In this document: positions 1 through 7,516 of the stretch, piece after piece
Layout of the letters: each line of letters begins with the position of its first letter
How positions within the stretch are numbered: the stretch's first letter is position 1
Assembly (NCBI RefSeq): GCF_024451105.1
Contig: NZ_JANGEY010000001.1
Coordinates: 620,001 to 684,000 of the forward strand
Direction of reading: 5' to 3'
Length of the DNA stretch: 64,000 bases
Origin: Stutzerimonas stutzeri
Lineage (GTDB): Bacteria; Pseudomonadota; Gammaproteobacteria; Pseudomonadales; Pseudomonadaceae
Made by a program: the position numbers and the translations under genes
The notes under the pieces: generated by a model
Database searches by the model: none
Told to the model about the DNA's origin: nothing
The model's input: the letters and a program-made list of their open reading frames with translations, nothing else

Positions 1-50
1 TTGAGGAAGGCCGTCACCTGGGCGAGCGGTTCGAGGAGAGCGGTGGACAT
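1..50 (-). CDS. 5' end of an unidentified gene, leaving the window
   Basis: Only the first 16 codons are inside the window, read leftward from an ATG at 50-48 and giving MSTALLEPLAQVTAFL. A GGAG ribosome binding site lies about nine bases upstream of the ATG, which supports a real start. The fragment is too short to name a family. It is divergent from nothing nearby, because the next gene (the SDR) is on the same strand and ends 217 bases upstream of it. That gap holds no other convincing gene. Confidence 0.5.
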   Translation of the reverse strand, partial: MSTALLEPLAQVTAFL

Positions 51-267
51 GGCAGTAACTCCGGGCAGAAGGGGAATCCGCGCCCCGCCCCGCCCGGGCG
101 CCGATGGCGCTCCGGAGTCCTGGCAGGACGCCGCAGGGCGCTGGCGACGCGAGGCGCGCCACGGCCCAAAAGCATGCCTCGATGATAGCCAGCGCATTGC
201 ACGCTGCCTTGCCCCTGCCTGCCAAGCCGTTGACCCTGCATGCCGACTGAGCGCAGGCAGGGGCGCG

Positions 268-960
268 CTACCAGGGCAGCGTCTCGCCCTGGTGGTCGAC
301 GAAGCGGCAGTCGCGCGTGCCGGCGACCGCCTCGACCACCGCCACCAGTCCGGCCACGCTCTCTTCCACCGTCAGCGGCGCGGCGGCGCCGCCCATGTCG
401 GTCTGCACCCAGCCCGGGTGCAGCGCCAGCAGGGCGAAGTCGCGCGCATCGCCCAGCTGCGCGGCCCAGCTGAGCAGCAGGCTGTTCAGCGCCGCCTTGC
501 TCGCCGCGTACAGCGGCATGTCGGCGCCGGGGCTGAGCTGCAGGCTGGCCATCACCGAGCTGGTCGCCGCCAGCACCGCATCCGGCTTGAGCCGCGGGCG
601 CAGGGCGCGCGCCAGGCGCAGCGGGGCGACGGCGTTGCTGAGGAAAAGCTGGCCGATCTCGGCCTCGCTGGCGCTGGCCACGTCCTGCGCCGCCGGGCCG
701 TAGATGCCGGCGTTGAGCAGCACGCGGTCCAGGCGCGCGTCGCCGAGAGCGGCGAGGATCAGGGCCGGCGCCGCCGGATCGTTGAGGTCGCCGGCGATGG
801 TCCGCAGGCGCTCGGGGTACTGGCCGACCAGCTCGGCCAGCCCCGCCGAGGCGGCCGGATCGCGCGCCACCGCGAACACCCGCGCGCCGCCCTGCAGCCA
901 GGCGCGCACCAGACCCAGGCCGATGCCCCGCGAGGCGCCGGCGATCAGTACGTCGAGCAT
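268..960 (-). CDS. short-chain dehydrogenase/reductase (SDR)
   Basis: A 230-residue classical SDR, probably an NAD(P)-dependent cytosolic oxidoreductase of unknown substrate. The nucleotide-binding turn GASRGIG is at residues 8-14. An NAG motif (LLNAGIYG) sits near residue 88 and the catalytic YxxxK (LYAASKAALNS) near residue 152, followed by HPGWVQTDMGG. The ATG at 960 is preferred over an upstream in-frame ATG because GGGAG lies six bases before it. The length is short, close to the sniffer/CsgA-like SDRs. It ends in TAG, which shows that amber is a normal stop in this genome. No partner gene reveals the substrate. Confidence 0.85.
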   Translation of the reverse strand: MLDVLIAGASRGIGLGLVRAWLQGGARVFAVARDPAASAGLAELVGQYPERLRTIAGDLNDPAAPALILAALGDARLDRVLLNAGIYGPAAQDVASASEAEIGQLFLSNAVAPLRLARALRPRLKPDAVLAATSSVMASLQLSPGADMPLYAASKAALNSLLLSWAAQLGDARDFALLALHPGWVQTDMGGAAAPLTVEESVAGLVAVVEAVAGTRDCRFVDHQGETLPW

Positions 961-1011
961 GTGAGTCTCCCTTGCCAAAAGACGCAGGTTAACCGCAGCC
1001 GGCCCGGAATG

Positions 1012-1051
1012 AAAAAGGCCGGTCCGCCCGTTGCCGCGGGTCGGACCGGCC
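1012..1051 (-). terminator. rho-independent terminator of the porin gene
   Basis: On the minus strand a GGCCGGTCCG/CGGACCGGCC hairpin is followed directly by a run of five T. It begins 16 bases past the porin stop codon and separates the porin from the downstream SDR gene. Confidence 0.85.
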
Positions 1052-1066
1052 GGAGGGTGACAGGGG

Positions 1067-2413
1067 TCAGAAGAAGGTGACGAACATCAGCTGGCTGTAG
1101 ACGTTGGTGCCGTCGCCACCGAGCTGGGTGCCGCCGTTGGCGGCGCTGCGCTCGGGCTGGTAGAAGCCGACTACCGGGCTGATCAGCAGGTGGTCGTTGA
1201 CCATCCACTCGGCGTACAGGTCCAGCTCGCGGCCGCCGAGGTTGCCGAGGCCCTTGTCGATGCTGTCGAAGTCGAAGTACAGCGCGCCGACGCTGAGACC
1301 CTCCAGCGGCGCGGCCTTGAGGCCGACGTGGTGGACGCGGGTGTTGCTGTTGAACGGGCCGGCGTAGTTGGCCGCCACCTCGCCCTGGAACCAGGTGCCG
1401 TAGCCGCGGTTGAAGCCGTAGAACAGCGGGTCGAAGGTCTCCGAGAAGCGGCTGTAGCGATAGGTGGCGGTCGGCGCCCAGGGCAGCTCGGCGAAGGTCC
1501 AGCTGCCTTCCAGGTACCAGGCGTTCTCGCGGCCGCTGTCCCTGTCCTGGGTCGCGTACTCGAAGGCCAGGTTGAGGTTGTCCACGCCGAGGGAGCCCGC
1601 ACCGCGCAGGCTGACGGTGTCCATGCCGTCGCGCTCGAGCTGCGCCGGGCTGGCGTAGCGCTCCTCGACGTCCAGGCCGCGGATGTACGTCAGGCCGAGG
1701 GTGCCCGGTGCGGCGACGTGCTCGAGGGTGGCGATGGCCAGCTCGGTCTCGGCCTGGGCGCGGTTGTCGGATTTGAGCCACATCAGGTCGCCGCGCAGGC
1801 CCTGCTCGCCGCCCAGGCGCAGCACCGCGGTCTGGTCGAAGGCCTTGCGCGCGGCGATGTAGTAGCCGCCGCCGCGGTCGAAGTTGGCGCCGAGGTCGAC
1901 GTCGCCGAAGTTCAGCGAGTCGCCGTTGATCAGGAAGCCGTCGCCGACCACCACCTTCTGCCGGCCGGCGGAGAGGTCCACGCCGTTCTCGCCGAGCGCC
2001 GGGAACAGCTCGCCCGAGCGCCAGCCGAGGTAGGCGTCCTCGACGGCGGTGCGCCGCTCGCTGCCCTCGGTGAAGCCGGCGGCGTCGCCGTCGCCCCAGG
2101 TGCCGGAGCTGAGCAGGCTGACCGCGCCGTAGGCGCTGCCGCCGCCGCCCAGCGCCTGGCTGCCGCTCAGGCCGTACTTGACGTAGCCCTCGCGCCAGCT
2201 CGAGCTGCCGGCGCCGCGGTTGCCGAAGCCCAGGTCGTAGTTCTTGCGGCTGTGCATCAGGCCGAACACCGCCTCGAGGTCGGCGTTCAGCTGCGTGCCG
2301 TCCTGGTTGTACAGCTCGTAGGCGCTGGCCGGGACGGCGGCCAGGGCAGCGAAGGCGCTCGCCAGCGCCAGTGCGAGCGGCGCGCGGCGCGATCCGTGGT
2401 GCGGTGCATTCAT
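1067..2413 (-). CDS. outer-membrane beta-barrel porin (alginate-export-like family)
   Basis: A 448-residue exported protein. Residues 1-31 form a signal peptide (RR, then a long Ala/Leu core ending in ASA) before mature YELYNQDG. The rest alternates polar and hydrophobic residues with many aromatic and Gly turns and ends in Phe (MFVTFF), the usual outer-membrane assembly signal. Passages such as GFNRGYGTWFQGE recall the AlgE/alginate-export-type barrels, but the exact family is inferred. The ATG at 2413 has GGGAG upstream. An AraC-type direct repeat lies 107 bases upstream of the start, in the same arrangement as the amine oxidoreductase gene nearby. The porin probably admits the substrate of that cluster. 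Confidence 0.75.
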   Translation of the reverse strand: MNAPHHGSRRAPLALALASAFAALAAVPASAYELYNQDGTQLNADLEAVFGLMHSRKNYDLGFGNRGAGSSSWREGYVKYGLSGSQALGGGGSAYGAVSLLSSGTWGDGDAAGFTEGSERRTAVEDAYLGWRSGELFPALGENGVDLSAGRQKVVVGDGFLINGDSLNFGDVDLGANFDRGGGYYIAARKAFDQTAVLRLGGEQGLRGDLMWLKSDNRAQAETELAIATLEHVAAPGTLGLTYIRGLDVEERYASPAQLERDGMDTVSLRGAGSLGVDNLNLAFEYATQDRDSGRENAWYLEGSWTFAELPWAPTATYRYSRFSETFDPLFYGFNRGYGTWFQGEVAANYAGPFNSNTRVHHVGLKAAPLEGLSVGALYFDFDSIDKGLGNLGGRELDLYAEWMVNDHLLISPVVGFYQPERSAANGGTQLGGDGTNVYSQLMFVTFF

Positions 2414-2520
2414 GGGGGAAGACTCCCTGTTGTTCTGGTGATTCAGGCTAGAAGCCGGACCGGCGACGGGCAAAGCTCGTGCCGTTGTTTCATTAATCCC
2501 ACGGATACGCGCGATCGGTC

Positions 2521-2558
2521 TTGTGCCTGACTGCCAGGCAGTTGCCCCTGGCTGCCAG
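2521..2558 (-). promoter_or_regulatory. AraC-type direct-repeat operator upstream of the porin
   Basis: Two 17-mers, TTGTGCCTGACTGCCAG (2521-2537) and TTGCCCCTGGCTGCCAG (2542-2558), are repeated in the same orientation 21 bases apart. The same motif recurs at 4439-4477. A 21-22 base repeat of 17-mers is typical of AraC-family half-sites, and an AraC gene is in the cluster. Confidence 0.6.
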
Positions 2559-2580
2559 CACACGCCGGGCAGAACGCACG

Positions 2581-2610
2581 ACGCCCCCGCCGGCAAGCCG
2601 GCGGGGGCGT
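2581..2610. repeat. perfect 14-bp palindrome between cupin and porin genes
   Basis: Fourteen base pairs are perfectly self-complementary around an AA loop, built on GCCGGC-AA-GCCGGC. It lies 26 bases after the cupin stop and has no T run. It may act as a terminator-like hairpin or be a REP element; a related CCGGCAAGCCGGCG core is at 11268-11284. Confidence 0.6.
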
Positions 2611-2636
2611 CGCGGATGCGCAGCCGGGAAACGAAC

Positions 2637-2996
2637 TCAGACCACCGCGAGGTAGTGCTTGACGAAGGCCTCGCTGGTCACTTCCCACAGCACCGGAGTG
2701 CCCTTCTCGACGAACCAGCTGTCGCCGGCCTTGTAGGTGGTGCTCAGGCCGCTGGCCTCGTCGGTCAGGGTCACCTCGCCGCTGACCACGGTGGCCTGCT
2801 CGTTGAACGGGTAGACCATGCGGAACTTGCTCCTGGTCACGCCGAAGTAGGCGGAGCTGACCGGGTCGGTCGGCGCGCCGAAGGTCATCTTGCCGAAGGC
2901 CTTGCCCTCGCCTTCGAGAATCTCCGAGCCGAGGTCGGCCACGGTGCCCCAGGCGTCCAGTTCGGCGATGGTGGTGCCTTGCTTGATCGGATACAT
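2637..2996 (-). CDS. small cupin-domain protein
   Basis: A 119-residue single-domain cupin of the DUF861 (Cupin_3) type. Features are GKMTFGAPTD, the short barrel motif YPFNEQATVVSGEVTLTDEASG and GDSWFVEKGTPVLWEV, which is typical of this family rather than of metal-dependent cupins with a full His set. The start at 2996 has GAGGA seven bases upstream; an in-frame ATG 30 bases earlier lacks this. The gene follows the FAD oxidoreductase by 33 bases and is almost certainly co-transcribed with it. Cupins of this class often accompany FAD amine oxidases; the exact role is unknown. Confidence 0.75.
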   Translation of the reverse strand: MYPIKQGTTIAELDAWGTVADLGSEILEGEGKAFGKMTFGAPTDPVSSAYFGVTRSKFRMVYPFNEQATVVSGEVTLTDEASGLSTTYKAGDSWFVEKGTPVLWEVTSEAFVKHYLAVV

Positions 2997-3029
2997 CAGT
3001 CGGTCCTCACACAATGAATGGTTCAACTG

Positions 3030-4328
3030 TCAGCGGCGGCCGGTCCAGTAGCCGGAGGCCTGGTGCCAGCACTTGCCGCCGGTCAGCAGCAGGGAACGGA
3101 AGCGGTCCTTGCCGGGAATGCTCGGCCGGCGCACCGAGCTGATCAGGTCGTAGCGCGCCGAGCCCTCGCTCATGCCCTCGGCCAGCACCTTGCAGACGAT
3201 GTGGCTGGGGGTGACGCCGAAGCCCGAGTAGCCCTGCACGAAGAAGGCGTTGGGCCGTCCCGGCAGCGCGCCGATCTGCGGGAACAGGTTGGCGCTGCAG
3301 GCCATCGGCCCGCCCCAGGCCAGGTCGATCTTCACGTCCTTGAGGTAGGGGAAGATCTTCAGCATCAGGTTGCGGTTCCAGGCCTTCAGGTCGCTGGGGA
3401 TGTGCTCGATGAGCGGGGTGGCCGAGCCGAACAGCAGGCGGTTCTCGTTGGTCACCCGGTAGTAGTCGATCACCGGGCGGATGTCGCTGTAGGCGCCGCG
3501 GATCGGGCTGATGCGCTCGATCAGCTCGTCGGACAGCGGCTCGGTCATGATCTGGAAGGCGTAGGTGTTGATGGTGCTGCGGTGCAGCTCCGGCTCCAGC
3601 TGGTTGAGGAAGCTGTCGCAGGCCCACAGCAGCTTGCTGGCGCGCACCGAGCCCTTGGCGGTGCGCACCTCGATGCGCTCGCCGTAGCGGACTTCCAGCA
3701 CCGGGCTGTACTCGAAGATCTTCACTCCGTGCCCGGCCAGCGCCTTGGCCTCGCCGAGCAGCAGGTTGAGCGAGTGCACGTGGCCGCCGCCCATGTGCAG
3801 CAGGCCGCAGCTGTAGGCGTCGGAGCCGACGATGCGCTTGACCTCGCTGCCGGTGAGCAGGCCGATCTCCTGGTCCGGGGCGAGCTTCTTGAACTCGCTC
3901 TCCCAGGCGCGCAGGGTCTTCTCCTGGCGGGCGTTGAAGCCCATGTAGCCGTAGCCGTGGCGGAAGTCGGCGTCGATGCCGTACCTGTCGATGCGCGCCT
4001 TGATGATCTGCGCGCCCTGGTCGCTGATCTCGAAGATGCGGCGCAGGCCGTCCTCGCCGACGTCCGCCTTGATCGCCTCGAGATCGTGGCCGATGCCGGC
4101 CATCACCTGGCCGCCGTTGCGCCCGGAGCCGCCGAAGCCGATGTAGCGGCCTTCCAGCACGACGATGTTCCTGATGCCTTTTTCGGCCAGCTCCAGCGCG
4201 GTGTTGATGCCGGAGAAGCCGCCGCCGATCACCACCACGTCCGCGTCGAGATCGGCCTCCAGCGACGGGAAGCTCAGGTCGTATTTCTTGGTCGCCGTGT
4301 AGTAGGTCGGCGTTTCGATGTTGATCAT
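3030..4328 (-). CDS. FAD-dependent amine oxidoreductase (gamma-glutamylputrescine oxidase-like)
   Basis: A 432-residue flavoprotein of the DAO/PuuB-PauB family, which oxidises an amine or glutamylated amine with FAD. The dinucleotide-binding motif VVVIGGGFSG is at residues 31-40, preceded by an N-terminal YYTATKKYDLSFPSL segment typical of PuuB-like enzymes. A second FAD contact is GFGGSGRNGGQ, and near the C-terminus are MACSANLFPQIG and VQGYSGFGVTPSH. Together with the cupin, divergent APC permease and porin this suggests uptake and oxidation of a polyamine or related amine. A paired operator motif lies 110 bases upstream. The substrate is inferred from family membership only. Confidence 0.85.
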   Translation of the reverse strand: MINIETPTYYTATKKYDLSFPSLEADLDADVVVIGGGFSGINTALELAEKGIRNIVVLEGRYIGFGGSGRNGGQVMAGIGHDLEAIKADVGEDGLRRIFEISDQGAQIIKARIDRYGIDADFRHGYGYMGFNARQEKTLRAWESEFKKLAPDQEIGLLTGSEVKRIVGSDAYSCGLLHMGGGHVHSLNLLLGEAKALAGHGVKIFEYSPVLEVRYGERIEVRTAKGSVRASKLLWACDSFLNQLEPELHRSTINTYAFQIMTEPLSDELIERISPIRGAYSDIRPVIDYYRVTNENRLLFGSATPLIEHIPSDLKAWNRNLMLKIFPYLKDVKIDLAWGGPMACSANLFPQIGALPGRPNAFFVQGYSGFGVTPSHIVCKVLAEGMSEGSARYDLISSVRRPSIPGKDRFRSLLLTGGKCWHQASGYWTGRR

Positions 4329-4438
4329 GGCGCATTACCAGGGGGCGTTGGGATTGCCGGCCCGGAGCGCTGGGATCGCGCATCCGGATTGCCGCCTCGT
4401 TTCGTGAGCCTATTAGGCCGCCCACCTGCGGGGTCGTC

Positions 4439-4525
4439 TTGCCCGGCGCTGCCAGATTTCTTGCCCGAGACTGCCAGCCCCGGCACACGGCAAGCACAGT
4501 CAAGAAGCTCGGCAGGCAGGGGCAA
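4439..4525. promoter_or_regulatory. divergent control region with AraC-type half-sites
   Basis: The 330-base gap between the oxidoreductase and the permease holds two direct 17-mers, TTGCCCGGCGCTGCCAG (4439-4455) and TTGCCCGAGACTGCCAG (4461-4477), 22 bases apart. They match the pair upstream of the porin. A further copy with one mismatch in the conserved positions lies on the opposite strand at 4525-4509, facing the permease, with a weak partner 22 bases beyond. This fits an AraC-type activator serving both directions. No gene is seen in the gap. Confidence 0.6.
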
Positions 4526-4658
4526 GACGGCCCGCCCGACGCTGCTCAATGATCGATCCGACTTCGTTCGACCCCACCGTCTGCAGCGATGCAGCAACGC
4601 GGCCGACGGGCACGACCGGCGCCAGGCGCCGCCCCCTCACCCGGAACGAGATACGCAC

Positions 4659-6074
4659 ATGAACAAGAGCACCGCGAGTGCCTCCGACACTCTTCTCCCC
4701 GACGCCGCCGGCAGCCCGGCGGTGAAGCGCGGCCTCGGCTTCGCCACCATGATCGCCATCTGCATCGGCGTGGTGGTGGTGCAGGGCAGCATGGTCAGCG
4801 CCCTGCAGGGCATCGGCTTCGGCGGCGCGGGCTTTCTCGCCGCCGCCGTGGTCGCCTTCCTCCTCGCCCAGTGCAACGCGCTGAGCTTCGCCGAGCTGTC
4901 GCTGATGTTCCCGCGCGCCGGCGGCACCCTGGGCAGCTACACCGAGGCGGCGCTCGGCCCGTTCCCGGCGATAGTCGCGGTGTACGCCGGCTACGTGGTG
5001 GTGGCGATGTTCGGCCTGTCCGCCGAGCTGCTGCTGGTCGATGCGGTGATCGGCCAGCTGTTCCCCGGCATGCTGCCGGAAATGGTCGTGCCGCTGGGCA
5101 TCCTCGCCGTGCTGACCCTGCTCAACATCCTCGGCACCGACGTGTTCGCCCGCCTGCAGAACGTCTTCACCTTCGCCATGGTCTGCGCCCTGCTGCTGGT
5201 CGGCCTGACCGCGGTCACCGGCAGCGCCAACCCGGCACCGGCCGAGCTGGCCGGCGCGGTGCAGTGGAGCTGGGACGGCATCCTCGACGGCAGCTTCCTC
5301 GGCCTGGTGGCGCTGGCCATGTGGCTGCTGGTCGGCGTCGAGTTCATCTGCCCGCTGATCCAGGAGGTGCGCAATCCCGAGCGCAACGTGCCGCGGGCGA
5401 TGATGCTGTCGCTGTGCCTGATCTTCGCCATCTTCCTGCTGTTCTGCTGGGGCGCCAGCCGCTACCTGACGCTGGACACCCTGACCACCTCGCCGCTGCC
5501 CTACCTCGACTACGTCGACGCGGTATTCGGCAAGGCCGGGCTGATCGTCGCCACGGTGATGGCGGTGACCGCCACCTGCAGCACGGTCAACACCGTGCTC
5601 GCCTAGGTGCCGCGCATGCTGCACGGCATGGCGGTCAACGGCCAGTCGTTCCCGCAGCTCAAGCGCCTGCACCCGCGCTTCGCCACGCCGTGGGTGGCGA
5701 TCCTGTTCATGGCAGGCATCATCGCCCTGCCGTTCCTGCTGCTGGGCATCGACTCGATCATCCCGCTGCTGATCGCCGCCTCGACCAGTTGGCTGCTGGC
5801 CTACATCATCGCCCACCTCGACGTGATCGTCCTGCGCCACCGCCAGCCCGGCCTGGCGCGGCCGTTCCGCACGCCGTTCTACCCGCTGCCGCAGCTGCTC
5901 GGCATCCTCGGCATGGGCTACGTGGCGCTGAACAACTCGCCGTCGCCGGAGATGACCCAGACCGTCTACAGCCTGGCCGGCGTGGTGCTGCTGATCGTCG
6001 GCGTGATCGCCGCGCTGTGGGTCAAGCTGGTGATGAAGCGCGGCCTGTTCCAGCCGGAGCTGCCCAGGGGCTGA
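4659..6074 (+). pseudogene. APC-family amino acid/polyamine permease with in-frame TAG
   Basis: The frame encodes a 12-helix APC transporter of about 470 residues, interrupted by one TAG at codon 316 (5604-5606). Upstream lie a GFATMIAICIGVVVVQGSM first helix and the SFAELSLMFPRAGG signature. After the stop, reading continues in the same frame for 155 residues (VPRMLHGMA, helices 9-12). The TAG falls just after NTVLA, within conserved transporter sequence, so a truncated product would lack the last four helices. No base is lost or gained. It may be a nonsense mutation, a read error or suppressible. It faces the oxidoreductase divergently and presumably imported its substrate. Confidence 0.85.
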
Positions 6075-6100
6075 TCCCGCACACCCCAGAAAGTGTTACC

Positions 6101-6124
6101 GAAGGGCGCCCGCGGGCGCCCTTC
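6101..6124 (+). terminator. hairpin after the permease
   Basis: A perfect 12-bp palindrome, GAAGGGCGCCCG/CGGGCGCCCTTC, begins 27 bases after the permease stop. There is no long T run, so termination efficiency is uncertain. Confidence 0.55.
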
Positions 6125-6209
6125 GCGTTGCTGCGCCGGCGCTGGAAAAACCGCGCCACGGGCTCTGGCCCGCGGCTTTGCCCCATACCAAAGGATGATG
6201 ACCGGGCGT

Positions 6210-6243
6210 TGGCACGAAAATAGCTAACATGTTAACAATGTTA
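6210..6243 (+). promoter_or_regulatory. possible sigma-54 promoter and palindrome upstream of the AraC gene
   Basis: TGGCACGAAAATAGCT (6210-6225) matches the sigma-54 consensus TGGCACG-N4-TTGCW except for one base, with GG and GC ten bases apart. It runs into an AT-rich inverted repeat, TAACAT-GTTAACA-ATGTTA (6225-6243), in an otherwise GC-rich region. The AraC start lies 55 bases downstream. Confidence 0.5.
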
Positions 6244-6297
6244 CCGCCAACCCATCCCGAGTGGCGGCCACCGCCCACAGTCCCCATGAGGTGTAGC

Positions 6298-7248
6298 GTG
6301 AACGGCTTCCACAGTGCGCCCCAGACGTTCGACCACTGGCTGCAGGACCTGCACCGCGTGTGCGGCCACTTCGAGGCCAGCCCGCCCGGGCGCGGCGAAC
6401 GCTTCGTCGGCGAGATCGCCCTGCACGACCATGGCGGCCTGGAGCTGGCGCACATCCGCACCAACGCGGGGCGCATCGCCCGCCAGCAGTGCCGCAGCGA
6501 CCGCGGCGACGACCGCCACTGCTTCCTGGTGGTCAACCGCAGCGGCCACTCCGAGGTCCGCCAGGACAGCCACAGCATCCAGCTGGCGCCCGGCGACATG
6601 GCGCTGTTCGACTCCACGCGCGCCAGCGAGATCATCAGCGGCGACCTGATCGACCACGTGTCCTTCCACCTGTCGCGCGAGACCCTGTGCCGCCACTTCG
6701 CGCCCAACCAGCGGCTGTTCGGCAAGCTCGATCTGGGCAGCACCAGCGGCCGCCTGCTGGCCAGCCTGGCCGGGCAGATCCTCGCCGGCGACAGCGGGCA
6801 GACCGCCGCCAACGAGGGCAGCGCCCTGCAGGAAGCGCTGATCGCCCTGCTCCTGCCGACCCTGCGCGGCAGCGAGACGGCGCGCAGCGAACTGGGCGAG
6901 ACGCCGCACGCCGCACTGCTGCGCGACCAGGCACAGCGGCTGATCGGCCAGCTGCTGCAGGAGGCGCACCTGAGCCCGCAGTACCTGGCCGAGCGCCTGC
7001 ACATCTCGATCCGCCAGCTGTACCGGCTGTTCGAGGAACAGGGCGACAGCGTCTGCCGCTACATCCAGCGCCAGCGCCTGCAGCGCAGCGCCGACGACCT
7101 CGGCAACCCGCAACTGCGCCACGAGTCGATCACCCAGATCGCCTTCAAGTGGGGCTTCGCCGACTCGGCGCACTTCAGCCGCGCGTTCAAGAAGCAGTTC
7201 GAGCTGTCGCCCAAGGACTATCGCCTGCAGCAGCTGCGTCCGCACTGA
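6298..7248 (+). CDS. AraC-family transcriptional regulator
   Basis: A regulator of about 316 residues. The N-terminal 190 residues form an effector-binding domain of the FeaR-like type (CFLVVNRSGHSEVRQ, LAPGDMALFDST). The C-terminal 100 residues hold two helix-turn-helix units, LAERLHISIRQLYRLF and ITQIAFKWGFADSAHFSRAF followed by SPKDYR. The GTG at 6298 is chosen because AGGTG lies five bases before it; an ATG at 6286 is also possible. FeaR-like proteins often govern amine catabolism, which suits the neighbours. The paired 17-bp repeats at 2521 and 4439 are the likely binding sites. This role is inferred. Confidence 0.85.
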   Translation: MNGFHSAPQTFDHWLQDLHRVCGHFEASPPGRGERFVGEIALHDHGGLELAHIRTNAGRIARQQCRSDRGDDRHCFLVVNRSGHSEVRQDSHSIQLAPGDMALFDSTRASEIISGDLIDHVSFHLSRETLCRHFAPNQRLFGKLDLGSTSGRLLASLAGQILAGDSGQTAANEGSALQEALIALLLPTLRGSETARSELGETPHAALLRDQAQRLIGQLLQEAHLSPQYLAERLHISIRQLYRLFEEQGDSVCRYIQRQRLQRSADDLGNPQLRHESITQIAFKWGFADSAHFSRAFKKQFELSPKDYRLQQLRPH

Positions 7249-7316
7249 GCGCGCGCCAGGCCGGCGCACGCAGGGCGCGGGAAAGCCGGAGCAGGTGCGA
7301 AGATAAATCGCGGAAA

Positions 7317-7345
7317 AAAGAAAACCCCGCCGAAGCGGGGTTCTT
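7317..7345. terminator. bidirectional terminator between araC-type gene and acyl-CoA dehydrogenase
   Basis: AACCCCGC-CGAA-GCGGGGTT (7323-7342) is flanked by TTCTT on the plus side and by an A-rich stretch that reads as a T-rich tail on the minus strand. It serves the AraC gene and can also stop leftward transcription from the dehydrogenase. The 261 bases between those two genes hold nothing else. Confidence 0.75.
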
Positions 7346-7494
7346 GCAGACCGTGTCCTGACATCCTTGATCGCCCCACCATCCTGATGGGATCCCTGTG
7401 ATCCGTGTTCTGATTCGCGCTTCCTGCGCCAAGTCCAGATGTGCTCAGATTAGTTGTCGGGCCGATCTCTTCATAGGGCGGTTATCCGCCACGG

Positions 7495-7516
7495 CGTGTA
7501 AGCCAATGCTTACACG
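7495..7516 (-). repeat. hairpin containing the dehydrogenase stop codon
   Basis: CGTGTAAGC-ATTG-GCTTACACG is a perfect 9-bp inverted repeat whose left arm includes the TAA stop of the adjacent gene. It may protect the mRNA 3' end; no T run follows. Confidence 0.5.
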
